NCBI GenBank assembly: GCA_029465975.1
Contig: CM055728.1
Coordinates: forward strand, 30,068,013-30,132,012
DNA length: 64,000 nt
Direction of reading: 5' to 3'
Source of the DNA: Dallia pectoralis
Lineage: Eukaryota; Chordata; Actinopteri; Esociformes; Umbridae
Each line of letters opens with the position of its first letter. The first letter of the stretch is position 1. Under the pieces are notes generated by a model. It saw only the letters and a list, made by a program, of their open reading frames with translations. It had not been told where the DNA came from and ran no database searches. Both the position numbers and the translations under genes were made by a program. Of the stretch, positions 61,897 through 64,000 are shown one piece after another.

Positions 61897-63961
61897 TGTG
61901 AAGTGAGCACAACGTTTCACACAAGTGTTTTTGTGGAAATACCGTGATACAGGATGAGAATCCCAAGTATTTGGAAATGACCTCCTGAGGTTTCTGTCAC
62001 TCGTAGAATTTCAGCAAAAAACTTAACTCAGTAGGCCAGAGGACTGAGGTGTAAGTTACATTTGCTGTTACATGTCTGGTTTGGGTGGGCCTACACCTTA
62101 TTTGTAATGTAACTTTCACATATTGTTTATGATGCATCTCTGTCCCACACCAAGATGATGACCGATCAACATTATAGCCCTAAAGCCAATATTGCTATGC
62201 AACAACGTATAAGGAATACATTATCATGTCCATGAATAAGCGTAGATAACTTGGGAATTCTGCTTTGTTGCAGTAAACATATACAAGTATTGAATATGAA
62301 CAGAGACTCCTCCACATACGGTGGACTTTGCTTTCGGTTGGATGGCGTGGTTTTGTGAGATTCTACAGACGGAATGTACAAACATACATCCTAGAATGCA
62401 AACTGCCGTCCAATTGGATTGTGGGTCATACGGTGGCCCCGGTTCCACGGCCCCTAACTAACCATTGCCTGGCCTGGAATCCATTGTCCTCCTGTTCCCT
62501 ACAGGGCCAAACTAGCCACCAGGTTCTGCGCTCTGCAGGGACCAGGGTCTCTGTTTGGGTTGGCCGGCGGTATCCATAAGGGCATGTCTGATTAACCACC
62601 CAGCCTCACAGCTACTGTACTAGCTCACGGTATCACAATTACACCGGGTCGGTACGGTTGGTTTTGGTTGACCGTGAACCAGTTTGTGACCGTGTTTTCT
62701 AATGTTTTCTGTGTGGTTTCCCGTCTCCAGGGCAAAGTGGCCAGCGGCATAAAAGGTCTTTTTCAACGAAACCCAAAGCAGTCTTCCCTGGACAGCCATG
62801 CTGCTGCGCATCTCAACCGTAAGCATCCGTTCGGCGCCCACCTGCTGCGGCGCACGGCCAGTGCGCCCACCGCGCCCAGCAAGGCCCAAACCAAGGCCAA
62901 GAAGGGCTTGCCCCAGATTGCCATCGACACCAGAGACTACAGCTCGGAAGGAGCCGGCGAGGACCGGGAGTCCAGCGACAGGGATCTCAGCGCCTCCTCC
63001 CGGCCCGCGCCGATCCACCAACGCAACGGGGACTCTGCGGCCGTTGCCTCCAGCGCCACGCCGCCCCAGGGCACCAACGGGCACCAGGGCAGCAATGGGG
63101 CTTTCCACCCGGACGAGAGCAAAGGTAAGGGCTCACTTCCTTTCCTCACACGCCCCATGACTGAGCCCCTGAAGCGAGCCAGACGACTGCGCTCCCAGGA
63201 CTCGCTGCGGGAGAAACCTGGAGTGTTCGCAAACGTGGCCTTTAGCGGCAGGGGGAGGATGGGCTTGTCGTCCAACTGCATTAACTGTGTGATTAGCTCC
63301 AGGGAAAGCCCGGACACAGAGAGGAAGTTCAAGGGTCAGGAGAAATGGGGAGACAGCCCCAAGAAGGGGAAAGAGAGGCTTGAGAAAACCATCTGCTGCC
63401 CGACTCCTTCCAGACAGGTTCAACCTGAGCCCATGTCCAAACTGCAGGCCCAGACTAAGCCCAGAGACAAGGCCCTGCTGTTACTCCAGTCCAAGGCCTT
63501 CATTCGGCCTTTCCCCTCACTCCGGTCACGGGCCAAAGCCAGACAAACGCTAGACACCTGGAACCCTGAGCCTGGCATCGACCCCTCGGAGAGGAACGCC
63601 CGCTCCTGCAGCGTGCCCCGCCGGTACTTCCCCTCCTACGCCACAGCTCCCCCACTTACCCCTGACTGTCAGAGGCGACAACGCTGCCACTGTGCCCCGC
63701 CTCTCAATTACGGCTCAATCAGGACCCCGGGCATGACCATAAATGGTATCGACTGGGACAGTTTGTTGCTAGGCGACAGTTGCAGCAGCTGCGAAAGCCT
63801 GGGCAGCTTTGAGCAGACTCCAGTGGTGACCCCAGTGCTGATCCCGCCCGAGGTCATTGACAACCGCAGGCGCGCAGTGGGCACCCTGCAGCGTGAGATG
63901 GACCTCCTCTTCTCTCAGAAGATGGACGAGCTGCGCTCTAAATCCCCCATGTTCTTCGCCG
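18492..63961 (+). CDS. plch2: plch2: phospholipase C eta-2 (22 exons, 3' end probably outside the window)
   Basis: Phosphoinositide-specific phospholipase C that cleaves PIP2 into IP3 and diacylglycerol at the membrane; the eta class is calcium-sensitive and mainly neuronal (family knowledge). The exons listed below join in frame: 947 codons through exon 20, then 410 more plus one base in exon 22. Domains by residue: leader 1-89, PH about 90-215, EF loops 230-241 and 264-277, X box about 375-517, acidic linker about 520-670, Y box about 675-800, C2 about 805-935, tail after 948. Catalytic residues by homology to PLC-delta1: His389 (SSSHNTYL), Glu419 and Asp421 (VEVDCWDG), His434 (VHHGYTL), Glu468 (LSIENHC). 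The MYAWVLQAGCRCVE, KLMNGD and GLPVDCC segments, and the tail segments LDSHAA and LLRRTASAPT, fit PLCH2 better than PLCH1 from memory. A fish paralogue letter (a or b) cannot be assigned. Confidence 0.95.
18760..19465. repeat. 35-bp tandem array carrying copies of the exon 1 splice donor
   Basis: About 20 units containing GGTTAGGAGACCTGGGTAAG and GATGGGGAGATGGGA. The first unit starts inside exon 1 (18745 onward), so each unit repeats the exon end GACCTGG and the donor GTAAGG. Confidence 0.95.
19500..19645. repeat. GT microsatellites
   Basis: (GT)n runs near 19503-19524 and 19618-19642 in intron 1. Confidence 0.9.
19893..21748. repeat. 48-bp tandem array with a 144-bp higher-order period, about 38 copies
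   Basis: Unit ACATTAATACCTGCCAAGCC plus CTCAGATATTAGCTGG and TATTCTGAGGTA. Between about 20110 and 20760 a T-to-C-type change (GATATT to GATGTT) recurs every third unit. Rearranged copies lie at 20895-21360. Open frames of up to 347 codons on both strands follow from the period being 3 x 16. Confidence 0.97.
21749..24540. other. Intron 1, no further gene recognised
   Basis: Single-copy DNA with short CA/GT runs at about 23463-23488, 23577-23598, 23745-23766 and 23868-23900. Nothing resembling a conserved exon or RNA was seen. Confidence 0.6.
24541..24872. repeat. 67-bp tandem array, about 4.5 copies
   Basis: Unit includes ACCTGTGTAAGATCAGAACA and GGTCTTCTGCGTCAGG; last copy is diverged. Confidence 0.95.
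24945..25062. repeat. 45-bp tandem repeat, about 2.5 copies
   Basis: Unit GTGTGTGGAACCAAACCCTG ... GGGGCTCCTG. Confidence 0.9.
25225..25320 (+). mobile_element. SINE tail relic
   Basis: TGTATGCACTTACTGTTAGA then GCATCTGCTAAATGAATCAA resembles the 3' tail shared by many fish tRNA-derived SINEs (usually ...GCGTCTGCTAAATGA). The tRNA-like head is missing. Confidence 0.6.
25321..26156. other. Intron 1, no feature recognised
   Basis: Single-copy sequence without recognisable elements. Confidence 0.6.
26157..26570. repeat. 34-bp tandem array, 12 copies
   Basis: Unit GCCTAGGGCTAGCCTACTCT plus GCCACTGTTCATTA, with GCCTAGGG/GCCTATGG variants. Confidence 0.97.
26800..27012. repeat. GT and CA microsatellites before exon 2
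   Basis: Interrupted GT/GC run at 26803-26856 and CA run at 26977-27012. Confidence 0.9.
27097..27243 (+). CDS. plch2: plch2 exon 2: PH domain, first half
   Basis: Acceptor TTTCTCCCCAG; encodes VERCMTSMQTGSQMVKLRGG, then SKGLVRFFYLDEHKSCIRWR and PSRKNEKAK, the PH-domain start of PLC-eta. Donor A/GTGAGT, phase 1. The longer open frame running on into the intron is created by the downstream G-rich repeat and is not coding. Confidence 0.96.
27278..28096. repeat. G-rich 10-bp tandem array with longer nested period
   Basis: Unit GGTGGAGCGG or GGTGGAGCAG, in blocks separated by GGTTGGGTGTGTTGTGTCCT. The spacer GTGTCCTGTCCTGG also occurs at 27259-27275, near the start of intron 2, suggesting local duplication. 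The + (RNA-like) strand is strongly G-rich, with frequent GGGG. Confidence 0.96.
28097..30667. other. Rest of intron 2, no gene recognised
   Basis: Mostly single-copy AT-rich DNA. GGGTTTGAATCCGACTGG near 28139-28156 looks like a tRNA-type B box and may be a SINE scrap. No other element recognised. Confidence 0.55.
30668..30911 (+). CDS. plch2: plch2 exon 3: PH domain, second half
   Basis: Acceptor CTCCCACCAG. Encodes SIDSIREVCEGKQSEIFQRY and GSFDPNCCFSLYYG through RTWITGLKYLVAGISDEDSL to RQRTRDQ. The last codon CA/G is split by an intron that begins ATATCCTTA, not GT; see the intron 3 entry. Phase 2. Confidence 0.96.
30912..31532 (+). other. plch2: plch2 intron 3: U12-type AT-AC intron
   Basis: The intron starts ATATCCTTA (30912) and ends GGTCGCTAC (31532). 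Only this pair of ends joins RDQ to WLKQTF without disturbing the conserved protein. A U12 branch-site match, CCTTAAC, lies at 31509-31515, 17-19 bases from the 3' end, and there is no polypyrimidine-AG acceptor. All are hallmarks of minor-spliceosome AT-AC introns. Confidence 0.92.
31533..31662 (+). CDS. plch2: plch2 exon 4: EF-hand
   Basis: Encodes WLKQTFTEADKNGDGSLSIS, then EVLQLLHKLN and VNLPRQKVKQMFK. The loop D230-K-N-G-D-G-S-L-S-I-S-E241 keeps all the usual calcium-ligand positions. The 5' boundary is the AC end of the U12 intron; the donor is AAG/GTACAA, phase 0. Confidence 0.96.
31663..33751. other. Intron 4, first part
   Basis: No gene recognised. Purine-rich run at about 32009-32082 and a degenerate TTAGCGTG/TTAGCGCG-type repeat at about 33322-33450. 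TAGTTTGAATCCTA near 32891 resembles a B box but has no partner A box. Confidence 0.6.
33752..34308. repeat. 15-bp tandem array (CCCAGTATTGACCCAG type)
   Basis: Repeats of CAGTATTGACCCAGC with optional extra CCCAG or CCCAAG blocks of 5-6 bases, giving units of 15, 20 and 21 bases. - strand frames reading WAGSILG or GLGQYWA are repeat-derived. Confidence 0.96.
34385..34495. repeat. 30-bp tandem repeat, about 3.5 copies
   Basis: Unit GTCTGGGGTTGTCTCCGGTC plus TTTTCCCTGT. Confidence 0.93.
34496..35019. other. Intron 4, last part
   Basis: Single-copy, with a short direct repeat TAGACGCCCTCAAGTGGA at about 34915 and 34963. No gene recognised. Confidence 0.6.
35020..35190 (+). CDS. plch2: plch2 exon 5: second EF-hand and linker to the X box
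   Basis: Acceptor TTTCTCCCAG. Encodes EADTDDHQGTLDFEEFCSFY, then KMMSTRRDLYLLMLTYSNHK and DHLDTTDLARFLELEQK. The loop begins D266. Donor AAG/GTGCGT, phase 0. A 13-bp tandem repeat follows about 35 bases into the intron. Confidence 0.95.
35220..35508. repeat. 13-bp tandem array after exon 5
   Basis: About 21 copies of GTGTGCGGTGAAA/GTGTGCGGTGAAG. The GAAG/GTGTGC pattern is donor-like and echoes the true exon 5 junction AGAAG/GTGCGT. Confidence 0.94.
35509..36576. other. Intron 5, no gene recognised
   Basis: Single-copy AT-rich sequence; a short CA run at 35537-35552. Nothing recognised. Confidence 0.6.
36577..37322. repeat. 29-bp tandem array, about 26 copies
   Basis: Unit CAGTTACCAGAACCAAACCA plus GGATGTATT, with ATG/ACG variants. 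The open frames on + in all three phases come from the repeat. Confidence 0.97.
37415..37823. repeat. 19-bp tandem array, about 21 copies
   Basis: Unit CAGTCTCTCATCCTGTGTT with CTCTCA/CACTCA and CATCC/CACCC variants. Confidence 0.97.
37824..38098. other. End of intron 5
   Basis: Single-copy; contains a GT run near 38069-38078 just before the exon 6 acceptor. Confidence 0.6.
38099..38192 (+). CDS. plch2: plch2 exon 6: EF-hand to X-box linker
   Basis: Acceptor CGTTACGCAG; encodes MTKVTKDHCLEIVNKFEPCP then ENQKQGVLGID, with a split Gly codon (G/GTAAGA, phase 1). This is the segment just before the X domain of PLC-eta. It is too short for ordinary ORF finding and was placed by homology and phase. 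Confidence 0.94.
38193..38807. other. Intron 6, no feature recognised
   Basis: Single-copy; no repeats or further exons seen. Confidence 0.7.
38808..39011 (+). CDS. plch2: plch2 exon 7: start of catalytic X box
   Basis: Acceptor GCGACCCAG. Encodes FTSYMRSPAGDVFNPEHYEV, then PLCNYFISSSHNTYLMGDQL and SRVDMYAWVLQAGCRCVE. It contains the first catalytic His (His389) and Asn390, a calcium ligand in this family, and ends at Glu419. Donor G/GTGAGT, phase 1. The start of intron 7 is a long CA repeat. Confidence 0.97.
39035..39327. repeat. CA microsatellite with ATCAACA interruptions
   Basis: (CA)n broken by ATCAA and GCA about every 10-30 bases; it begins 24 bases after the exon 7 donor. Frames in both directions are spurious. 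Confidence 0.96.
39328..39612. repeat. CT-rich minisatellite leading into exon 8
   Basis: Variants of CTCTCTTGTCTCTCCCTCTC and TTCTCTTCC run to within seven bases of the exon 8 acceptor, so the array itself supplies a very long polypyrimidine tract. Confidence 0.95.
39620..39740 (+). CDS. plch2: plch2 exon 8: X box, catalytic centre
   Basis: Acceptor CTCTGTTTCAG right after a CT-rich array. Encodes VDCWDGQDGEPIVHHGYTLT then SKILFRDVIETINKYAFVKN. Asp421 and His434 match the calcium ligand and second catalytic His of PLC-delta1. Donor GA/GTGAGT, phase 2; the split codon becomes GAC, giving Asp where mammals as I recall them have Glu (KNE-YPVILS). Confidence 0.95.
39741..40706. other. Intron 8, first part
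   Basis: CT-rich simple repeat at 40058-40196 and interrupted GT repeat at 40328-40437. Otherwise single-copy with no exon. Confidence 0.7.
40707..41392. repeat. 27-bp tandem array with acceptor-like units, about 25 copies
   Basis: Unit ACCTGTCTGTCTGTTACCTA plus CAGATGT. Each unit has a T/C-rich run followed by CTACAG/AT, which looks like a 3' splice site. Truncated units occur at 40868, 41000-41050 and 41185. The true acceptor of exon 9 lies about 70 bases after the array. Confidence 0.96.
41463..41634 (+). CDS. plch2: plch2 exon 9: end of X box
   Basis: Acceptor GTGTGTCAG; encodes YPVILSIENHCSVPQQKKMA then QCLVEVMGEKLDLSAVRVDE to LPSPDILKGKILVK. Glu468 corresponds to the fourth calcium ligand. 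Donor AAG/GTGAAC, phase 0. The weak GT-rich acceptor tract lies about 70 bases downstream of a repeat full of acceptor-like sites. Confidence 0.96.
41750..41850 (+). mobile_element. tRNA-related SINE head (possible)
   Basis: AGTGGTTAGGGTATTTGAGT then GGTTCCTGGTTCTATTCCCT has a B-box-like GGTTCTATTCC. It passes straight into the first unit of the 53-bp array. The family is not identified. Confidence 0.45.
41850..44145. repeat. 53-bp tandem array, about 43 copies
   Basis: Unit AACACATTGATTAGGGCTGC plus CCACTGCACCACAGTGTTGG and GTATAATACAGAG. Variants CCACTG/CCCCTG, ACCACAG/ACCTCAG and GAACAC/GACCAC are scattered; rearranged units lie at 42968-43000 and 43205-43235. Confidence 0.97.
44305..45215. 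repeat. 43-bp tandem array, about 21 copies
   Basis: Unit ACAGACAGACTGTGTACACT plus CTGTTATAGTACAAATTAAA and GAC. Two variant units (CCCTCTG, AACTTCTG) occur in the same order near 44590-44640 and 44762-44815, suggesting an internal duplication of about four units. Confidence 0.96.
45216..46134. other. Intron 9, no gene recognised
   Basis: Single-copy apart from a long GT microsatellite at 45668-45727. Confidence 0.6.
46135..46345 (+). mobile_element. Dispersed fish repeat relic
   Basis: CATTTATTTTATAAAGCCCT, GTCACAAAGTGCTTTTACAG and CCTAGAGAGGAACCAGGCT follow the order of a common interspersed repeat in teleost genomes, recalled from memory. No coding capacity; the class is not certain. 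Confidence 0.6.
46441..46554 (+). CDS. plch2: plch2 exon 10: acidic X-Y linker
   Basis: Acceptor TTGTTCCCAG; encodes GKKLPPNMDEGTEEDEGDVT then DEDSADEMEDDCKLMNGD. The acidic DEDSADE cluster is typical of the PLC-eta X-Y linker, which in PLCs is generally autoinhibitory. Donor GAT/GTAAGG, phase 0. Confidence 0.95.
46570..47232. repeat. C/T-rich 25-28 bp tandem array after exon 10
   Basis: Unit close to CTCTCACCCCTCCTCCACCC plus TCTCCCC, with many length variants. It starts about 15 bases after the exon 10 donor. The long frame through it is not coding. Confidence 0.95.
47233..47744. other. Intron 10, unique part
   Basis: Single-copy AT-rich sequence; no exon seen. Confidence 0.6.
47745..48810. 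repeat. 36-bp tandem array, about 29 copies
   Basis: Unit AACATCACCTCACTGGTCTG plus GGCAACATTCATTTAG, with CATCAC/CAACTC/CATCTC variants. It ends about 80 bases before exon 11. Confidence 0.97.
48891..49046 (+). CDS. plch2: plch2 exon 11: X-Y linker
   Basis: Acceptor TTGCCGTTCCAG; encodes TSMTRKQVENVAKKKLDNLM then KESKIRDREDPDSFTIAALP and SSENPTDKSPAK. The KESKIRD-EDP motif is shared by PLCH1 and PLCH2. Donor AAG/GTAGCA, phase 0. Confidence 0.95.
49055..49245. repeat. About 42-55 bp tandem repeat, 4 copies
   Basis: Copies of GATCACATCTGGATTAAAAT then ACTAGAAATGTTTCAGAAGT, starting 9 bases after the exon 11 donor, with variable spacers. Confidence 0.93.
49246..49705. other. Intron 11, unique part
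   Basis: Contains a degenerate CTAACCTACACCCACA-type run at about 49285-49440. No gene recognised. Confidence 0.6.
49706..50505. repeat. 61-bp tandem array, 13 copies
   Basis: Unit TCATCACCTGGAGCTGAGTC, AGAGCGGTGGTGTGGTGTTC, CTCTTTAGGCACAGCTTAGT-G. Copies are almost identical (only CACC/CATC varies). Each has GTTCCTCTTTAG/GC, an acceptor-like site. Confidence 0.97.
50819..50917 (+). CDS. plch2: plch2 exon 12: X-Y linker, basic segment
   Basis: Acceptor TTGTTTTCCAG; encodes VKGDDGTDTGDEANPSSNKR then TGRYFMGNFSKRK. The NGR/TGR...G-FS-R/K-R-K pattern matches the PLCH2 linker from memory. Donor AAG/GTGGGA, phase 0. Confidence 0.9.
51005..52340. repeat. 36-38 bp tandem array, about 36 copies
   Basis: Unit built on ACAGTCTGTCAGACACCTTC then TATAGACTATAGAGATAGG. 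Subfamilies change along the array: GATAACACTCTATAG at the 5' end, ACACCACTATACAC in the middle, GGTCAGTCTGTC at the 3' end. It ends about 55 bases before exon 13. Confidence 0.96.
52394..52494 (+). CDS. plch2: plch2 exon 13: X-Y linker, Ser/Asp-rich segment
   Basis: Acceptor CCTTCTCCAG; encodes KKVAKLKKTNSLEDTDTDQD then SSSSASRAPLHHS with a split Arg codon. K-KLKK followed by an acidic SLEDTDTDQD run fits the PLCH2 linker. Donor AG/GTGGGG, phase 2. No long open frame marks this exon. Confidence 0.9.
52751..52839 (+). CDS. plch2: plch2 exon 14: start of Y box
   Basis: Acceptor ATTCTTCTGCAG; encodes KKKTMKLSRALSDLVKYTKS then VGVSDIETQ. The TMKLSRALSDLV-YT motif opens the Y domain of PLC-eta. 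Donor T/GTAAGC, phase 1. It is short and was found by homology. Confidence 0.95.
53013..53198 (+). CDS. plch2: plch2 exon 15: Y box core
   Basis: Acceptor GTGTGTCCCAG; encodes ASSSWQVSSLSETKAHQIMQ, then RQLSRIYPSSYRVDSSNFNP and QPFWNAGCHL. Ser715 (SLSE) and Arg740 (LSRIYP) correspond to PIP2-binding residues in PLC-delta1. Donor G/GTGAGG, phase 1. Confidence 0.96.
53323..53430 (+). CDS. plch2: plch2 exon 16: end of Y box
   Basis: Acceptor TTCATTTCAG; encodes VALNYQSEGRVLQLNRAKFN then SNGNCGYILKPACMCE, with a split Gly (G/GTGGGA, phase 1). The final bases of the exon and its donor form the repeat unit of the following 22-bp array. Reading through the donor meets TGA at 53448-53450. Confidence 0.95.
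53431..54070. repeat. 22-bp tandem array carrying copies of the exon 16 splice donor
   Basis: 29 units of GTGGGAGTGTGCATGTGTGA-AG. The unit equals the last bases of exon 16 plus the first bases of the intron, so every unit holds GTGTGAAG/GTGGGA. Central units carry GCGTGCACGTG, outer ones GTGTGCATGTG. Open frames on the - strand (HLHTCTLPPS type) are spurious. Confidence 0.97.
54128..54252 (+). CDS. plch2: plch2 exon 17: Y-C2 linker and C2 start
   Basis: Acceptor CACCTCCGGTAG; encodes PFNPVTEDPLPGQMKKQLVL then KIISGQQLPKPKDSMLGDRG-E. KKQLVLKIISGQQLPKP is the first C2 strand and loop. Donor GAG/GTTAAT, phase 0. Confidence 0.95.
54355..54439 (+). CDS. plch2: plch2 exon 18: C2 domain
   Basis: Acceptor TCTGTGTTTCAG; encodes IIDPFVEVEVIGLPVDCCKE then QTRVVDDN with a split Gly (G/GTGACT, phase 1). 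DPFVEVE-IGLP is a standard PLC C2 strand with calcium-site Asp residues. Confidence 0.95.
54452..54525. repeat. Short CCAATCAG repeat cluster
   Basis: AGCCAATCAG occurs three times with ATTCATTC spacers in intron 18. CCAAT matches here are probably fortuitous. Confidence 0.6.
54585..54668 (-). mobile_element. tRNA-derived SINE relic, minus strand
   Basis: The reverse complement reads TATAGCATGAAACTCACTAC then GGGTTGTGGGTTTGAATCCC, with A-box-like and good B-box elements at tRNA-like spacing. There is no cloverleaf good enough for a functional tRNA. Confidence 0.5.
54846..55320. repeat. CA, CT and TA simple repeats
   Basis: Interrupted CA/GACA repeat at 54850-54962; then CTCTCT blocks with TATATATA cores at 55015-55320, including a duplicated segment of about 90 bases. 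Pyrimidine-rich sequence continues to the exon 19 acceptor. Confidence 0.94.
55484..55630 (+). CDS. plch2: plch2 exon 19: C2 domain
   Basis: Acceptor CCCCCCGTCAG at the end of a long CT-rich stretch; encodes FNPMWEETLVFTLHMPELAL then IRFLVWDHDPIGQDFIGQRT and IAFTSIMP. The WDHDPIG-DFIGQ motif is the C2 core. Donor G/GTACCC, phase 1. Confidence 0.96.
55755..56107. repeat. 35-bp tandem array, 10 copies
   Basis: Unit GATATACTGTAGCTGATATT plus GGTCTGAAGTGTGTG; practically identical copies. Confidence 0.97.
56190..56242. repeat. GT microsatellite before exon 20
   Basis: Interrupted (GT)n ending about 25 bases before the exon 20 acceptor. Confidence 0.9.
56266..56345 (+). CDS. plch2: plch2 exon 20: end of C2 domain
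   Basis: Acceptor AATGTGTTTTAG; encodes GYRHVYLEGMEEASIFVHVS then VHDITGK. Two donors lie five bases apart: G/GTAAGG after 56340 and AAG/GTAGGT after 56345. Only the second (phase 0) keeps frame with both downstream exons, so it was chosen. Confidence 0.92.
56370..57588. repeat. 24-bp tandem array, about 50 copies
   Basis: Unit TTCACCTGTCCCTTTATTAA plus CACG, with GTCCC/GGCCC and AACACG/CACACG variants; a few truncated units at 56688-56715, 56785 and 57290. 24 is a multiple of 3, so the - strand stays open; this is not a gene. Confidence 0.97.
57589..58344. other. Intron 20, unique part
   Basis: Single-copy; a C run at 57889-57899. No exon recognised. Confidence 0.6.
58345..59108. repeat. 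12-bp pyrimidine-rich tandem array before the cassette exon
   Basis: CCCTCCTCTGAC/CTCTCCTCTGAC units with inserted CCATCTCTCCTCT blocks; runs to 13 bases before the exon 21 acceptor. Confidence 0.96.
59122..59181 (+). CDS. plch2: plch2 exon 21: candidate 20-codon cassette exon
   Basis: Acceptor TTGTGATTTCAG and donor AAG/GTGCCA enclose exactly 60 bases, phase 0 at both ends, coding WNSLCPNAAFRGRKLLGALK. Placed after ...DITGK it reads GK-WNSLCPNAAF...LLGALK-GK, resembling the human PLCH1 insert GK-WSPLILNPS...FLGATK as I recall it. Skipping it keeps the frame, so it may be alternatively spliced. The donor is weak beyond GTG. Confidence 0.65.
59182..59560. other. Intron 21, first unique part
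   Basis: No exon or element recognised; a short purine-rich run GGGGAGGGAGGTGGAGGGGG lies at about 59388-59408. Confidence 0.6.
59561..61303. repeat. 20-24 bp tandem array, about 80 copies
   Basis: Units of CCACTAACTAACTAGTGTAA or CCACTCACTAACTAGTGTCA type. Blocks with TGTAATCC, TGTCAGCC and TTGTAAACC dominate in turn, and some blocks of about 140 to 180 bases are repeated whole (for example near 60115/60240/60430). Confidence 0.95.
61304..62730. other. Intron 21, last part
   Basis: Single-copy apart from a GT microsatellite at 61841-61893. No additional exon recognised. Confidence 0.6.
62731..63961 (+). CDS. plch2: plch2 exon 22: long C-terminal tail
   Basis: Acceptor CCCGTCTCCAG; 410 open codons starting GKVASGIKGLFQRNPKQSSL. 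LDSHAA and LLRRTASAPT match the PLCH2 tail from memory. The rest is a low-complexity Ser, Pro and Arg/Lys-rich tail with a Cys/Ser patch (GDSCSSCESLGSF) and a possible helix, REMDLLFSQKMDELRSK. The exon probably ends at GCCG/GTAAGG after 63961; read-through would stop at TAG 63982-63984. An internal strong donor AAAG/GTAAGG after 63124 may give a shorter form. Confidence 0.88.
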
Positions 63962-64000
63962 GTAAGGTGGAACTGTTGATCTAGAGCAGTGCCTTAGAGG

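Noticed and set aside
62620..63423. - strand frames opposite exon 22
   Set aside because: Shadow frames of a GC-rich real coding exon; no homology.

Overview
The window is vertebrate nuclear DNA, most likely from a ray-finned (teleost) fish. Evidence for this is an intron-rich gene with canonical splice sites, Tc1-like transposon and tRNA-derived SINE relics of types common in fish, and an extreme load of tandem repeats. A salmonid or pike-like fish is possible from the SINE style, but I cannot prove it.

The only gene I can support is on the + strand: a phospholipase C-eta gene, best matched to PLCH2 (plch2 in fish). I reconstructed 22 exons with consistent reading phase, from an ATG at 18492 to a splice donor after 63961. 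The encoded protein is at least 1357 residues (1377 with a 20-codon cassette exon). Its order is an N-terminal leader (exon 1), PH domain (exons 2-3), EF-hands (exons 4-5), catalytic X box (exons 6-9), acidic X-Y linker (exons 10-13), Y box (exons 14-16), C2 domain (exons 17-20) and a long Ser/Pro/basic tail (exon 22). Such enzymes hydrolyse PIP2 to IP3 and diacylglycerol at the plasma membrane in response to calcium. The true 3' end probably lies beyond the window. No promoter or 5' UTR exon could be fixed.

Layout: 1-6196 is a huge 57-bp satellite-like array. 6197-18491 has no recognisable gene and holds about a dozen minisatellites, a Tc1 relic, a MITE with long inverted repeats and a SINE relic. 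18492-63961 is plch2, and most of its larger introns carry at least one minisatellite with its own unit (10 to 67 bp, a few to about 50 copies). By eye, tandem repeats make up roughly half the window. Almost every other long open frame, on either strand, is a by-product of a repeat unit and not a gene.

The most notable points are these. (1) Two minisatellites (35 bp after exon 1; 22 bp after exon 16) appear to have grown out of the exon-intron junction itself, so each unit carries a copy of the exon end plus the 5' splice site, giving about 20-30 tandem candidate donors; use of any later one would bring in an early stop. (2) Intron 3 has AT-AC ends with a U12-type donor and branch site. (3) A 60-nt cassette exon sits between exons 20 and 22 and resembles the PLCH1-type insert. 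(4) A 48-bp array shows a three-unit (144-bp) higher-order period.
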